The notes beneath the pieces are model-generated. The model saw only the letters and a list, made by a program, of their open reading frames with translations. It searched no databases and was not told the DNA's origin. Shown one piece after another: positions 46,886 through 58,125 of a DNA stretch of 64,000 bases. The DNA lies in assembly GCF_000276665.1 (NCBI RefSeq), contig NW_004955416.1:2686124-2750123 (forward strand), in the 5' to 3' direction. Each line of letters starts with the position of its first letter. The first letter of the stretch is position 1. Made by a program: the position numbers and the translations under genes. Source of the DNA: Chinchilla lanigera. Lineage: Eukaryota; Chordata; Mammalia; Rodentia; Chinchillidae.

Positions 46886-47030
46886 TTTTTTTTGAACAGG
46901 GTCTTGCTATGCAGTTCAAGTTGGCCTTGAACTCACTATATAGCCCAGTTTTGCCTTGAACTTGCAGTGATCCTCCTGCTTCAGTCTCCCAAGTGCTGGG
47001 ATTACAGGCATGCACCACCACGCCCAGCTT
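46886..47030 (-). mobile_element. B1/Alu-like SINE
   Basis: Plus strand: GGGTCTTGCTATGCAG, GGCCTTGAACTCACTATATAG, CTCCCAAGTGCTGGGATTAC, GCACCACCACGCC. Near-complete body with an internal duplication. The minus-strand frame 46821-47021 is this SINE. Confidence 0.95.
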
Positions 47031-48355
47031 ATAGTCATTTTTAAAGTATATGCATATATAACAATACCTCAGTAATCTTTAAATCCCTCTGTTTTTAATT
47101 TTGAAGAATTCAGTATTTAATTGCTAAATGGGGCCAGTCCAAATAAACCCTAGTATCTAGAGCCAATGCAACTACTATTTGAAAACTCTTTCTTGAAATC
47201 TTTCTGTTGTCATCATTCCTTTTTATTTTATATAAAATTGCAATACATTTACAACCCTTTGTAAAAGTATAAAAAGTCCATGAAAAAGCCACAATAGCTC
47301 ATGGATTGTCTGAATGCAATACAACTTTATCTAAAAGCTTCATTTTATACTAATTCTTAAAAAAGATATTTCTTCTTTAGATTCAGTCCATTCAGGTATT
47401 TAGTAAAACCTGGGTTATGAATGAACACTAATAGTGCTTCACCAAAACCTTAACAAGTTAATGCAATTTAGTTCCTCAACCAGTCAACTGTCGAATGTGT
47501 GTCTGGATGTATCTATCTCTTCTATAGAAACTTTTAATGATCATTGAGATTATTACACTTCCAAATGTCAATGTAAATGTCAATTACAATGATGACAACT
47601 GTATAACATCCACAATATTATTTGGAGAATATTTTAATTCAAGTTCATGAATAAGTTATTTTAAGTTACTAAAAGATTTTTTAAAAAGTACAGGAAAAGA
47701 CTTATTGCACATTCTGACATCTAAGCATTTAATCATGTCATACAGACATTTCTTGATGGAAGCTGGGTGGATGAATAAACCCACAACAAGACCTAGGCAC
47801 TGGATAATGCCATGCAGAATTAGGAAATTAATTAGGAGAAAGAGCCATAATTTGCAGAGATGACATCTATTTTACTTTACTTGCATGTATCAATGGGAAG
47901 CAATTACAATTCAATTAAAATATTCAATTTTATTACTTTACTGACTGACCTTGAAGTTAATGCCTGTTTTATTTAATTGCATCATCTATGAATAAATGTT
48001 AACCCTACAATGTTATGCCCCATTATTTTCAATGCATTTTTCAACTTCTCAATGAATTATATCAGTCAATTTATTGTCTACTGTCATGAAAGCAAGTGGA
48101 GGTCTATTTCTTCATGACAGCCTAAGATATGATGAGAGAAACAGTACAAATGTTTGATAATGCTATTTTTAGTAGAGTCAAGTAAAGTGAATTGTGCCTT
48201 CATCTCTACTTGTGTAGCCTCAACTTTTACTGTAAAATCAGTTGGTGATATTAGAAAAGGTATAATCACTATAGGAAGCAATTTCTCATCTGTCTATAAT
48301 TCTTGATTAATCCACTCCAGACAGGAATTGAGTATCCCATTTAAGTTCAAAACTA
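47031..48355. other. Intron, nothing recognised
   Basis: AT-rich, no exon-like or repeat pattern recognised. Confidence 0.4.
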
Positions 48356-48393
48356 ACACACACACACACATACATACATACACACACACACAC
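48356..48393. repeat. (CA)n/(CATA)n microsatellite
   Basis: CA repeats broken by a TACA stretch. Confidence 0.95.
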
Positions 48394-48624
48394 TTGAAAA
48401 TATCTACTATGCTCATTGTCCACAAGAACAGTACATTTTTAAAACTTTAATTTTTTAAAAATATAATTTTTTTCTATTCCCAGACTCAAGATAAACACAT
48501 CATTATTTTAAAATTGAGCATTTTGGAAATAAAGTGACATAATTTGTAGTAAAAAATAAACATGAAAGAGATTGATTATATATCTCTGAAAAAGAAAACT
48601 GAGTTTGCATATTTGAAAGTATCT

Positions 48625-48756
48625 GAGCCGGGCAAGGTGGTAAATGCCTGTATCCCAGCACTTGGGAGGCTGAGACAGGAGGATCTCTATATATTCGAGG
48701 CCAGTCTGGCCTATATGTTGAGTTCAAGGTCACTCTGTCTTAAAAATATATATAAA
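48625..48756 (+). mobile_element. B1/Alu-like SINE
   Basis: GAGCCGGGCAAGGTGG, CCAGCACTTGGGAGGCTGAG, GAGGCCAGTCTGGCC, CACTCTGTCTTAAAAATA. Confidence 0.9.
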
Positions 48757-48849
48757 TATATTCATTTTTTAACCTGTAAAAGAACAAATAAAGACTGAAA
48801 GATACACATAGAAGAAAGATTTCCTTTAAGGGCGAGATACGACATATTC

Positions 48850-49455
48850 CTTTAAGGAATATCTTTCAGACAGCCCACAGAATGGGAAAACCTTATATAG
48901 CCAGTTGTGTCCCATACAAAGGACATATCTAGAACAAACAAAGAATTGAAAAAATCAGGACACCTAAACTGAAAGACCAATTCAAAAATGGCCATCTGAG
49001 ATGAATGCAAACTTCTCAGATGAAGAAATACAAATGGCAAACCGACATGAAAAAATGTTCATCACCATAGGTAATTCAAGAGATGCAAATTAAAACAACA
49101 CTGAGATTCCATCTCACCCCCAAAAGGATGGCCACCATCAAGAAATCAACAAATAGCAAATGCTGGCAGGAATGTGGGGAAAAAGGAACACTTTTCCACT
49201 CTTTGTGGTAGTGTAGACTGGTGCAGCCATGGTGGAAATCAGAGTGGAGATTTCTCAAAGAACTAGGATTAGAGGTCCCATTCGACCCAGCTATTCCCCT
49301 TCTGGGTATCTTCCCAGAAGAATTAAAGACATCATACCACAGCAGAATATGTGCACCCATGTTTAAAGCAGCGCAATTTGTCATAGCTAAATCTTGGAAA
49401 CAACTCAAATGCCCATCTGAGGAACAGATAAAAAAAGATTGTGTGCATATCTATA

Positions 49456-49488
<33 letters not shown>

Positions 49489-49990
49489 ATATATATAGTG
49501 CTCATTTTATATATATATAAATATGGAATATATATACACATATATATAAAATGGAGCACTATTCAGCCATAAAGGATAAACTTAAGACTTTTATAGGTAA
49601 ATGGATGCAACTTGAGACCAAAAGCATCAGTGAAATAAATTAGATCCACATGTGTCAACATAATAATAGTCTCACTAGTATGAGAAGTTTAACTAGTGAG
49701 AAGTTTAACTTTTCACTAGTGTGAGAAGTAAATAGGACCCAAAATGTACAACAGATATTGTGAATTGGGAAGAAATTGTGCAAAGAAAAGAGAAATTGTG
49801 ATGGGGGTGTTTATATATATATAAACAAGATAGCTAAGACAATACCTCATGCCTGCATCTTCTACTCTGAGTAACTACTCTGAAGACAACAATATGCAAT
49901 GTGTTAATTATTGGTACTCCCTATGAGGACTACTCAAAATTGAAAGTAGCATTAATTATTGGTACTACCTATGAGGACTACTGGCAACTG
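48850..49990 (+). mobile_element. LINE-1, 5'-truncated, ORF2 end and 3'UTR
   Basis: CCAATTCAAAAATGGCCATC, AACACTGAGATTCCATCTC, GGTAGTGTAGACTGGTGC, CAGCTATTCCCCTTCTGGG and ATGGAGCACTATTCAGCC, with a TG/TA microsatellite at 49451-49550 and a 3'UTR at the end. This is the best-preserved ORF2 tail of its type here; the 99-residue frame 49221-49520 is part of it. Confidence 0.88.
49451..49550. repeat. (TG)n and (TA)n microsatellite in L1
   Basis: TG run then TA-rich repeats, interrupting the L1 ORF2 tail. Confidence 0.9.
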
Positions 49991-49999
49991 AAAGTAGCT
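49904..49999. repeat. 48-bp tandem duplication
   Basis: Two units starting TTAATTATTGGTACT and ending GAAAGTAGC (49904-49951 and 49952-49999), with a few differences, at the end of the L1 3'UTR. Confidence 0.85.
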
Positions 50000-50177
50000 C
50001 AATGAGTAAAGAGCTTTTGAAGAGATTTCTGAGGCAAAAAAAAAAAATCGAAAGTCAAAATCAAATCCTGCATGTCTTGTGTTTCATTTTTGGAGTTTAC
50101 ACTTGAAAGTAGGGTCTAATAAACTGTTTTCAAACTCTGTTTCATTGTTATGTTTATCTTTTTCTTTTTAAAAGAAA

Positions 50178-50208
50178 GAACAACTGGGATGGGGAAAAGG
50201 AAAGGAAA

Positions 50209-50244
<36 letters not shown>

Positions 50245-50470
50245 GAGCTAAGATAACTGTACTAATTTCTATTGGTTTATTGAAAGGAACAGTTAATGCT
50301 TAATTGTTTAGTCAATCTTGCATACCTATATCTGGTCATCTGAGCAACTAATCTGAAGATAACAATATGTAATATAACAACCATTGTGAATTTCCTATCA
50401 TCTTGTTTTGAAATTCTGTATTGTTTCTATTGCTTTTTCCCCACCTCTTTAAAAATAATACAAAAAAAGA
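50178..50470 (+). mobile_element. LINE-1 3'UTR, 5'-truncated
   Basis: CAACTGGGATGGGGAAAAGG, a (CA)n run at 50211-50243, AGCTAAGATAACTGTAC, CATACCTATATCTGG, GAAATTCTGTATTG and an A-rich end. The flanks share AAAGAAAG, a short possible target duplication. Confidence 0.8.
50211..50243. repeat. (CA)n microsatellite
   Basis: Pure CA run in an L1 3'UTR. Confidence 0.95.
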
Positions 50471-50504
50471 AAGTAAGTCACCAAGAAGACTGAGAAATTC
50501 TAAG

Positions 50505-51000
50505 CAGAGGAATGCATGATGTGGTCTGACTTCTCGGAAGACCACACTTGCTTTGGCAGGAAATAAGACTGAAGGTCAGAAAACAACGGAGTTATTTCCA
50601 TAGTCAAGATGAGAGAGGATGTAATGGGAAAGACAGCAACATTGAAGCAAGAAAACAGATTCAGTACTTGCTAATGAACTGGGTGTAAAGAATACAGGAA
50701 AGAGAAGAGTCAAGTGTAAATCTCAGGTTTTTGAGTTTTGGTAAATTAAAGATAATGTCATTATCTGCCATTACTACAGATATAGAGAAATAGAACAGAT
50801 GAAAGTTTGGGAAGGAAAATAAATGATGAACTTTATTTTAGTCATGTGCTGAGATTCCTGTCAATCACTAAAGAGATACCTAATGAGCTAACCTTGTTCA
50901 GATACCCGGCAGAGGTCTAGGTTGGAAATACTAAAATAGAAACAGAAACCATGACACTTGACTCAAGAAAAATATGCAAGTAGAAAAAATACAGGAAAGA
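50505..51000 (+). mobile_element. Ancient repeat fragment, same family as 36690-38420
   Basis: GAATGCATGATGTGGTCTGAC, GTCAAGATGAGAGAGGATG, CATTATCTGCCATTACTAC, GGCAGAGGTCTAGGTTGG. Same block style and order as part of the long ancient repeat. By eye. Confidence 0.4.
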
Positions 51001-51109
51001 ATTTTAAGGAGTACAAATTTTAACATTATATTGAGAATATATAAGTTGATCAAAATACAAATCTGATCCAGTCATCTTCTTCCCCCTGCCAACTCTACTA
51101 AACAATTGA

Positions 51110-53395
51110 CAATTAAAAATTATATATTTAAGGTACATAACTTAATGATTTGATATAGTTATACATTGTAAAATGGTCATCACACTCAAGAGAATTAATG
51201 TATCTACCACCAAAGTTATCATTTTTTGAAAGTATGGTGGGAACACTTAAGATCTTTCCTTTATAACCAATAAAATGGTACAATTACTTTGTCAATTAAA
51301 AATTTAACAACTAAAACACAGGAATTGAAAATAAATGAAATGTTGAAAGATCTATCATCTTTACAAATTTTCAGTATACAATATTTTTAACTATAGTCCC
51401 ATTATTGTACATTAGATTTGCAGCAATTACTTATCTTCCATAATTGCCACTGTTTACCTTGAATTGACCTTTTCTTTATCCACTAGTAATCATCATCCTG
51501 TTCTCTATTTCCACAAGTTTGTCATTTTTAAGCTTTTGGGGGGGTATTGGGAATCAAACTCATGACTTGTGCTTGCCAGGCAGGTGCTGTGACATTGAGC
51601 TACATCCTGTGCCCGACTTTGACATTTGTAGATTCTACATATAAATGAGATTATATAGTTTCTTTCTCTGACTTACTTTGTTTAGCATAAGGTTTCATCC
51701 ATATTGTTGCAAATGGCAGGATTTCCTTGTTTTTTAAGGCTGAGTTTTGCACTGTGCAGATATATCACATTTTCTCTATTCATTCATTCCCGAGATGGGC
51801 ATTTGGGCTATTTCCACAATGTGGCTACCCCAAATAGTGCTGAAGTGAACATGGGAAGGCAGGTATCTCTTCAAGGTACTGACTTCATGTTCTTTGGATG
51901 TTCTGAGAAATGAGAATGCTGGCTCACTGAGAAAGTCTACTTTTAAATTATTAAAGATCCTCATACTGTTTTCCATACTGACTGTACCAGTTTACATTCC
52001 CACTAACAGTATATAAAGGTTGATTTTTTCACCAACACTTGTCTTTCGTTTGTTGAATAACAGCCATTCTACCAGTTGTGAGGTCGCATCTCACTGCAGT
52101 TTCCATTCACATTTCCCTGATGACTGGTGAAGTTGACCACCTTTTCACACACTGTATTCATCATTTAAAAATGTTTATCCTGGTTCTTTGCTCATTGTAA
52201 AATCAGGCTACTTATATTTTTGCTATTGGGTTAAATGAGGTCTTTACAAATTTTAGATGCTACCCTTTTTTAGATATATACTTTGGGAATATTGTTTTGG
52301 ACTACACAGGTTGTCTTTTCACTGTTTTTCTTTCCTTTGCAGAGCAAAACTTTTTTAGTTTGATGCAATCGCATGTGTCTAATTTTGCTTTTTCTGCTTG
52401 TGCCTTTGATGTCATAACCAAAAATCATCCACACCAACAAGAAGGTTTTTCTCTGTTTTCTTCACATACTTATGCCTTTCCATGTCTCATATTTTCATTT
52501 TTAATTCATTTTGAGTTGTTTTTAACATATGGTGACAGATAAGGGCCTAACCCTTCCACATGTTGATAACAGTTTTCTAGAATCATTTATTGAAAACATT
52601 ACCCATTCTCCACTATAAATTCTTGATCTTTATGGGACAGTTCATCACGAATGTTCTGATTTCCTTCTGGGCTTTCTATTCTGTTCCACTGATTTGTATG
52701 TCCATGTGTAATCCAGCATCACACTGTCTTTATCACTGTAGCTTTATAACGTATTTGTAAACAAGCCTACTGCTTCCAGTTTTGTGCTTGCTCAAGATTG
52801 TTTTGGCTATTGGTGATATTTTGTATAGCCATATACATTTTAGAATTTTTTGTCTATTTCTGCAAAGAAATGTCAAAGGGGATTCAATAAAGACTGCATT
52901 TTCTATAAATTATTTGGATAATATAGACATTTAAATAATAGTAATGCTTTCAATTTATAAATATAGCATGTCTTTCTAATTTTTGTGTTTTCTTTAATTT
53001 CCTTCATTAGTGTTTTATAATTTTCAGGGAAAAGCTTTTTACCTTTTTTGGTTAAGACGATACCTAAGTATTTTATTTGTCATGTTGCTGTTATGAGTAA
53101 GATTATTTTCTCGATTGCTCTATTTTAGTAGCTCACTGTGTATAAAAATACAATTGATTTTTGCATACTGCTTCTGTATTCTGCAACCCTAACTTCTGTT
53201 TGGTCTTTAGGTTTTTCTATGTATTTGGTCATGTCATTTGTACACAGAGACAAATTCACTTCTTCCTTTATGATTTGGATGCTATTTATTTCTTTTTCTT
53301 CTCTAACTGCTGTGACTACTATTTTCAATATGATCCTGAGTAAAAGCAATGAGAGTGGCCATCTTTGCCTTGTACTGTGACCTGATAAATTTCTA
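51110..53395 (-). mobile_element. Old LINE-1 (L1MA/MB-like), ORF2 end and 3'UTR
   Basis: The plus strand gives antisense 3'UTR (51110-51500, AATGGTCATCACACTC) and then antisense ORF2: TAAGGTTTCATCCATATTG, CCAGTTTACATTCCCACTAAC, CTTATCTGGTTCTTTGC-like text, CTGTTCCACTGATTTGTATG, GCTTTATAACGTATTTG and GTATTCTGCAACCCTAAC. These are colinear over 2.2 kb, with one ID SINE inserted at 51536. Frames in it are broken. Confidence 0.88.
51536..51614 (-). mobile_element. ID-type SINE nested in old L1
   Basis: Plus strand GGTATTGGGAATCAAACTC, GTGCTTGCCAGGCAGGTGC, ACATTGAGCTACATCC. It is diverged, and it splits the L1 3'UTR from ORF2. Confidence 0.88.
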
Positions 53396-56300
53396 TTTTA
53401 AAATTCTTCAATCATACCCTGATCGAGACGATTATATGAGCACTGGAATTTAATTATTTTCCTCCCCATTATAAACACTACTAAAAGGATTAGGGGATAA
53501 AGGAAAAATAAAATATCAGGACTAAAAAGTGGAAAAATAGTATTTATACATCTAGAACCTGAATGAAATATTGTTACTCTACCACTGAGTAAACACAGAA
53601 TCAAATTAAAACAAAAGGCTGTCTTGTGACTTCTACAGTATAGGAATAACTTGCTGGAAAAAGAAAGCAGAGAAAACTCTGGAGATCACTTATTGCAGTC
53701 AGCTTCAGACTTGTACTGTGGAATGCTGTACCTCACTAGATCTCACATAAACAAACTCCACGTCACGCACATTTGTAATACTTACACTACCTACATGCAT
53801 TTGAGACGGTAACCAATACAACAGTACTTCTCCATAAGAGATTTCAATACAGGATAAGTCCTGTTATAAAACAAGCCTTTTCCAAATCATTTTAATACAT
53901 ACATACTGAGCTTTTAGTTAACACATCTCATTGTAACTTTATACCAAACACTGAATATTTATATTAAAGCACTAAACAAACATGCTTGCATAGCATAATC
54001 TTTAAATCATCTGACTTCTACTTAGACAAAGATTTGTTACTTGCTTTTTAGAAGGAATTTTCAATTAAATGTTATTTTACCATGAAAGTAATTGTAGTAT
54101 AATCTGTCTGACAGAGCCATTTATGATACTATAGAGATCTTTCATAATAATATATACTATACTAGGGACCTTCCTATTTATTTGTGAATATTACATTTTA
54201 TATATTCTCAATTTAAGGAAGAATTAGAGCTTTTTGTCGAGATGAACAATTGTAATCTAGTCTGTTTCTTCAAGATTATATATGTATACATTAATATACC
54301 TATATACATGTACATACACATAGATAAATCTCCATATATATGATATACAAGGAACTATGTATGTAGGTACAAAGTACTGGGGATTGACAGAATATTAATC
54401 TTTTCAAAAATTAAAGGAATATAACTATATGAATACCTAAGTTTAACAGATCTAATTTGTATTTAAAACAGCCTGCTCTACCTAGTGAAGAAAACAGTGT
54501 GCTAGCAATAAAATGAACAAAATCTGCACTCCCTTTACAGCATTTCCATTTCCTTTCCTGTTACAAATTGAGCAAATGTTGTTGCTGACTGTGACTATAA
54601 GTGTATCTGTGTGTACAACTAAAGAAAACACTATTACAGTCTCAAACCTCAGAAAGGTTTCTGATTAAACCTCAAAATTTGGGGTTTAATCCTTGATTTT
54701 GTTTCTCAAAAATGCACAATAATTTACAACAGATTTTAGAAATTTTAAATCTCAAATCATGATGTTTTAATATTTGAATTGTAAGTTTAAAAATTCTTGT
54801 TCTAAATTTCTCTGAATGTAGAACATATTTAAATCACAATTAACTAGACCTGAAAGCATATCAAGTAATCTTTTTAAACAAAGTAATTATTTGAACAAAG
54901 TTCAGGTGCAAAAAATTGTTATGTTAACTACAGAATATGAAAGAATAACACGAATTGATTTGACCTTTCCTGTTCAAGCATTCTTTTCTAGGAAGGCTAT
55001 TACAATGAATGATTTTAATTATGTCCATTATTATCCAAATGAGTGACAGAAGAGTACAATGTGTAGAAGCAATAATTAAAGAGCTTTATCTTGGCTTATT
55101 TGGGCAGTTATAAAAGAAGAATCAGATTAATTTAATGTATAGGAATTTCCACAGGTGAGTATGCGTAGGAGTAGAACATAGAAATTGGAAAGGCTGCACA
55201 ATTAAAGCTCATGTTCTAATTCATATGGAACCTCATAATATCAACCAAAGGATGAGACTTTAAAAAGTGAACATTAAAAATCTGAAGAAAAATCTAGTTA
55301 GTAACCCTGCAAAGAAGAAAATTTTAAGAACCATACAGGTTGCTTGCAAGACAGATAATAACACTAGCTATGAGAGATATATTCACTGTGACATTATCTG
55401 AAAGGTCAAAAGAGAAATCTGCAGGTAGTGGGAAAAAAATGGAAACAATCCCACAGAAGCATTTATGAATACATAGAAAGTGTATAGAATATCTTATAAT
55501 ATGCTGTTGTAAAAAATTAAGTACCAAAAATGTACTGTCAGAAAAGGAATAATCTGAAAAGTAAAGGACAAAAAGAAACATGAGAACTAAACAGGAAACA
55601 TCAGTAGTTGGACTCGCTTCTGAACTTCTCATTAGACCATGAGGACAGCAAGTATGCAAATAAGAAGGAGCAGGAAAGTTTAATTCAGTTTTATTTTGCA
55701 TTGACCTTTGCTGTACAGGACAGCGGGGAAACGACTATTCCAAGGGTATTTTCTTGGAAAACTCAGTGGGGCAATGGCACTGAGCAATCTCCTAGGAGGA
55801 AATAATATAGAGCAACTTGAGAAATTCTATAGTAATAAATCACCATGGCCAGATGGTATTCAACTGAGAGTTTCTGAAGGAAATAAAGTGTGAAATGGCT
55901 GAGCTACAGATAAAGATATGCAATGCATTAGAAAAATCAGCTACTGTTTTTAAATATTGCGATTTTACTAATATAGAGCCTTTCTCTAAAAAAGAAAAAA
56001 GTACAGTTAAGACTTATATAATCACAACCTACAGCATCTTTTATTGATAGAGAAACTGATACAGCATAATTAAGAATTACTTCCTTCAACATAAGGATAA
56101 GGTTAACTTGCCGAGGTCAAATTGCCCACTGAGTCTATAAAGAGAACACTGTTTCTCTTCATCCTATTAAACTTATCTGGAAATGTCAATAAAATACTAG
56201 ATAGAAGTAAACCAGTAAATGTAATTTATTTGGGAATTACATGAAGCTTTTAACAAGGTCACATGAGGCTGTTGGGGAAAATAAATAAGCATAGTCTTTG

Positions 56301-56855
56301 GGAAGAGAAGCCAGAAGAGAAACTTCTGTCATTAATTGTAAAACTTGCTAAGTAATGAAAACAAAGTTTCAGGGACAATTTCTCTTTTCTTTACTAACAC
56401 TGGATTATTTCTTCCAGAAAGAAATAAAACATTTAAGTTAAAAAATAAAGTGTAAGAAAAAATTTACTGTAGAGAGGAGGCATAATAGCAGGGAAGGCAG
56501 GTGAACTCTCAAATCAAGAAAGAAAGCAACAGACCAACAGGCAATGGCAAAAAAGTATGTAACAATATTTTTACCCATGAAATGGAATCTGAAAAGTGCA
56601 ACTGAGTTTGTTTCTTAACAGTATGCTCTATGTAAGCATTATATTTTAATAAATACTAACAAGAAATAATGTAATGAGACTATTTTTTATGAATTCAAAT
56701 GAGAACTGTCTCCTTCACTGTGGTTACTTATGGACATTACAGCTATTGAATAATATATATTTGCCTTTGATCAAATTACTTCCCAAACTCTTATGTTGAA
56801 CAGTCTTCATAGCCAGTACATTACACTTTTCGAAAAAAAAGCATTTCTACATATA

Positions 56856-56888
<33 letters not shown>

Positions 56889-57155
56889 TCCACTAAGATG
56901 TATACATCAGAAAAAGAAAAATTTATATAAATATTTTAATACTAAATTTATTGAGGCATCATGAAGGTAATACAAGTTACCACTGGCCTATACAATTAGA
57001 AAAAGTACTCAAAGTAGTGGCAATTAGCTTCCAGACATTTATTAGTACAGCCAACTGTTAAAGTGTTTTTACATCTTTTTGGCAGACTCTGTATATATAT
57101 TATGCTGTGAAATTATACAAGAGAAGCAAGTTTACATCCTTAAAGAGTAAGGCTA
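53396..57155. other. Intron, nothing recognised apart from a microsatellite
   Basis: (TG)n/(TA)n at 56851-56889. Frames 55324-55701 (minus) and 55608-55805 (plus) overlap each other and have no family resemblance. No splice-bounded exon was found. Confidence 0.4.
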
Positions 57156-57419
57156 TCAATAAACCAATAGAAATTAGTAGTACAATTATCTTAGCTATCG
57201 TGTGTGTGTACATATATAATTTCCCATTATAGGTAATGTTTGTTGGATCAATCACTTATACCTATATCTAGTAATCTGAGCAACCACTTTAAAGAAAACA
57301 GTAATACAACAATCATTGCTGATTCCCTTTCATCTTTTTTTGAAATTCTGTATCATTTCTATAGTTTTTGTGTTGTTTTGGTTTTGTCTTTGTTTTTGTT
57401 CTTTTCTCTTTAAAATAAA
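57156..57419. mobile_element. LINE-1 with 5' inversion (twin priming)
   Basis: 57160-57228 is antisense L1 3'UTR (TAGTAGTACAATTATCTTAG, GCTATCGTGTGTGTG) and 57229-57419 is sense 3'UTR (TCAATCACTTATACC, GAAATTCTGTATC, A-rich end). The two parts are adjacent and non-overlapping in L1 coordinates when compared with 50178-50470. The flanks carry AAAGAGTAAGGCTA (57142-57155) and AAAGAGTAAAGCTA (57420-57433). Confidence 0.85.
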
Positions 57420-57461
57420 AAAGAGTAAAGCTAGAGGCCAGCAGAGAAGGACAGTTTCCTT

Positions 57462-57498
57462 TAAACAAACAAACAAACAAACAAACAAACAAACAAAA
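57462..57498. repeat. (AAAC)n microsatellite
   Basis: About nine CAAA units; the plus frame 57316-57585 reads through it. Confidence 0.95.
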
Positions 57499-57961
57499 CC
57501 CTTCTATGACTGTCTCAATTCTACAACTTTGGATTACCTTTTCTGTTTCACAATGAAGGAACAGTATTATATACAGAAAGCGTAAGAACCATGCAGTAGA
57601 AACCTGAAGGGACCCTAAGGCACTCTCCTATGCCATTACACTACAGCCAATGTTACAAAGTTCCAATACAAAACCAAGACCTGTTCTACTATATAACTTC
57701 TTGCTTCTAGAATCATTCTCTGAAGACACAGAAATTACTAGCTTGCACTGAAGTACTGCAGATTGATACAAAAATTCCTGTTCTCACTGGCTTAGTAACC
57801 TGCTGCCTTCACTTACTGTTAAATATATAGCTACTTCAAATAGTTCTCAAATGGAACCACCACTTGTTCTTCTATTATTCTGGCCATTTTCCACTCACTG
57901 AATATCAGTTGTTTCTGTGTCTCATTTTAATGCAACTCTTATCCCCTTTAAAAAAGCAATT

Positions 57962-58125
57962 TCTGCAGGGTGACGTGGCACATGCTTGTAATCCTAATGC
58001 TCTGGGAGGCTGAGGCAGGAGGATCACTAGTAATTCAAAACAACCTGAGCTAGCTAGCAAACTGGAGGCCAACCTGGAACACAGTGATATCCTGTCTCAA
58101 AACACCCCAAGTAAAACAAAAACAA
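57962..58125 (+). mobile_element. B1/Alu-like SINE, diverged
   Basis: GGGTGACGTGGCACATGC, GCTCTGGGAGGCTGAGGCAG, GAGGCCAACCTGGAAC, ATCCTGTCTCAAAAC. Confidence 0.85.

Noticed and set aside
48356..48393. CRISPR-like short repeats
   Set aside because: Simple CA repeats without unique spacers; the genome is mammalian. No CRISPR array anywhere in the window.
55324..55701. 125-residue minus-strand frame
   Set aside because: No recognisable domain, overlapped by plus-strand frames, and no exon signals; taken as chance.
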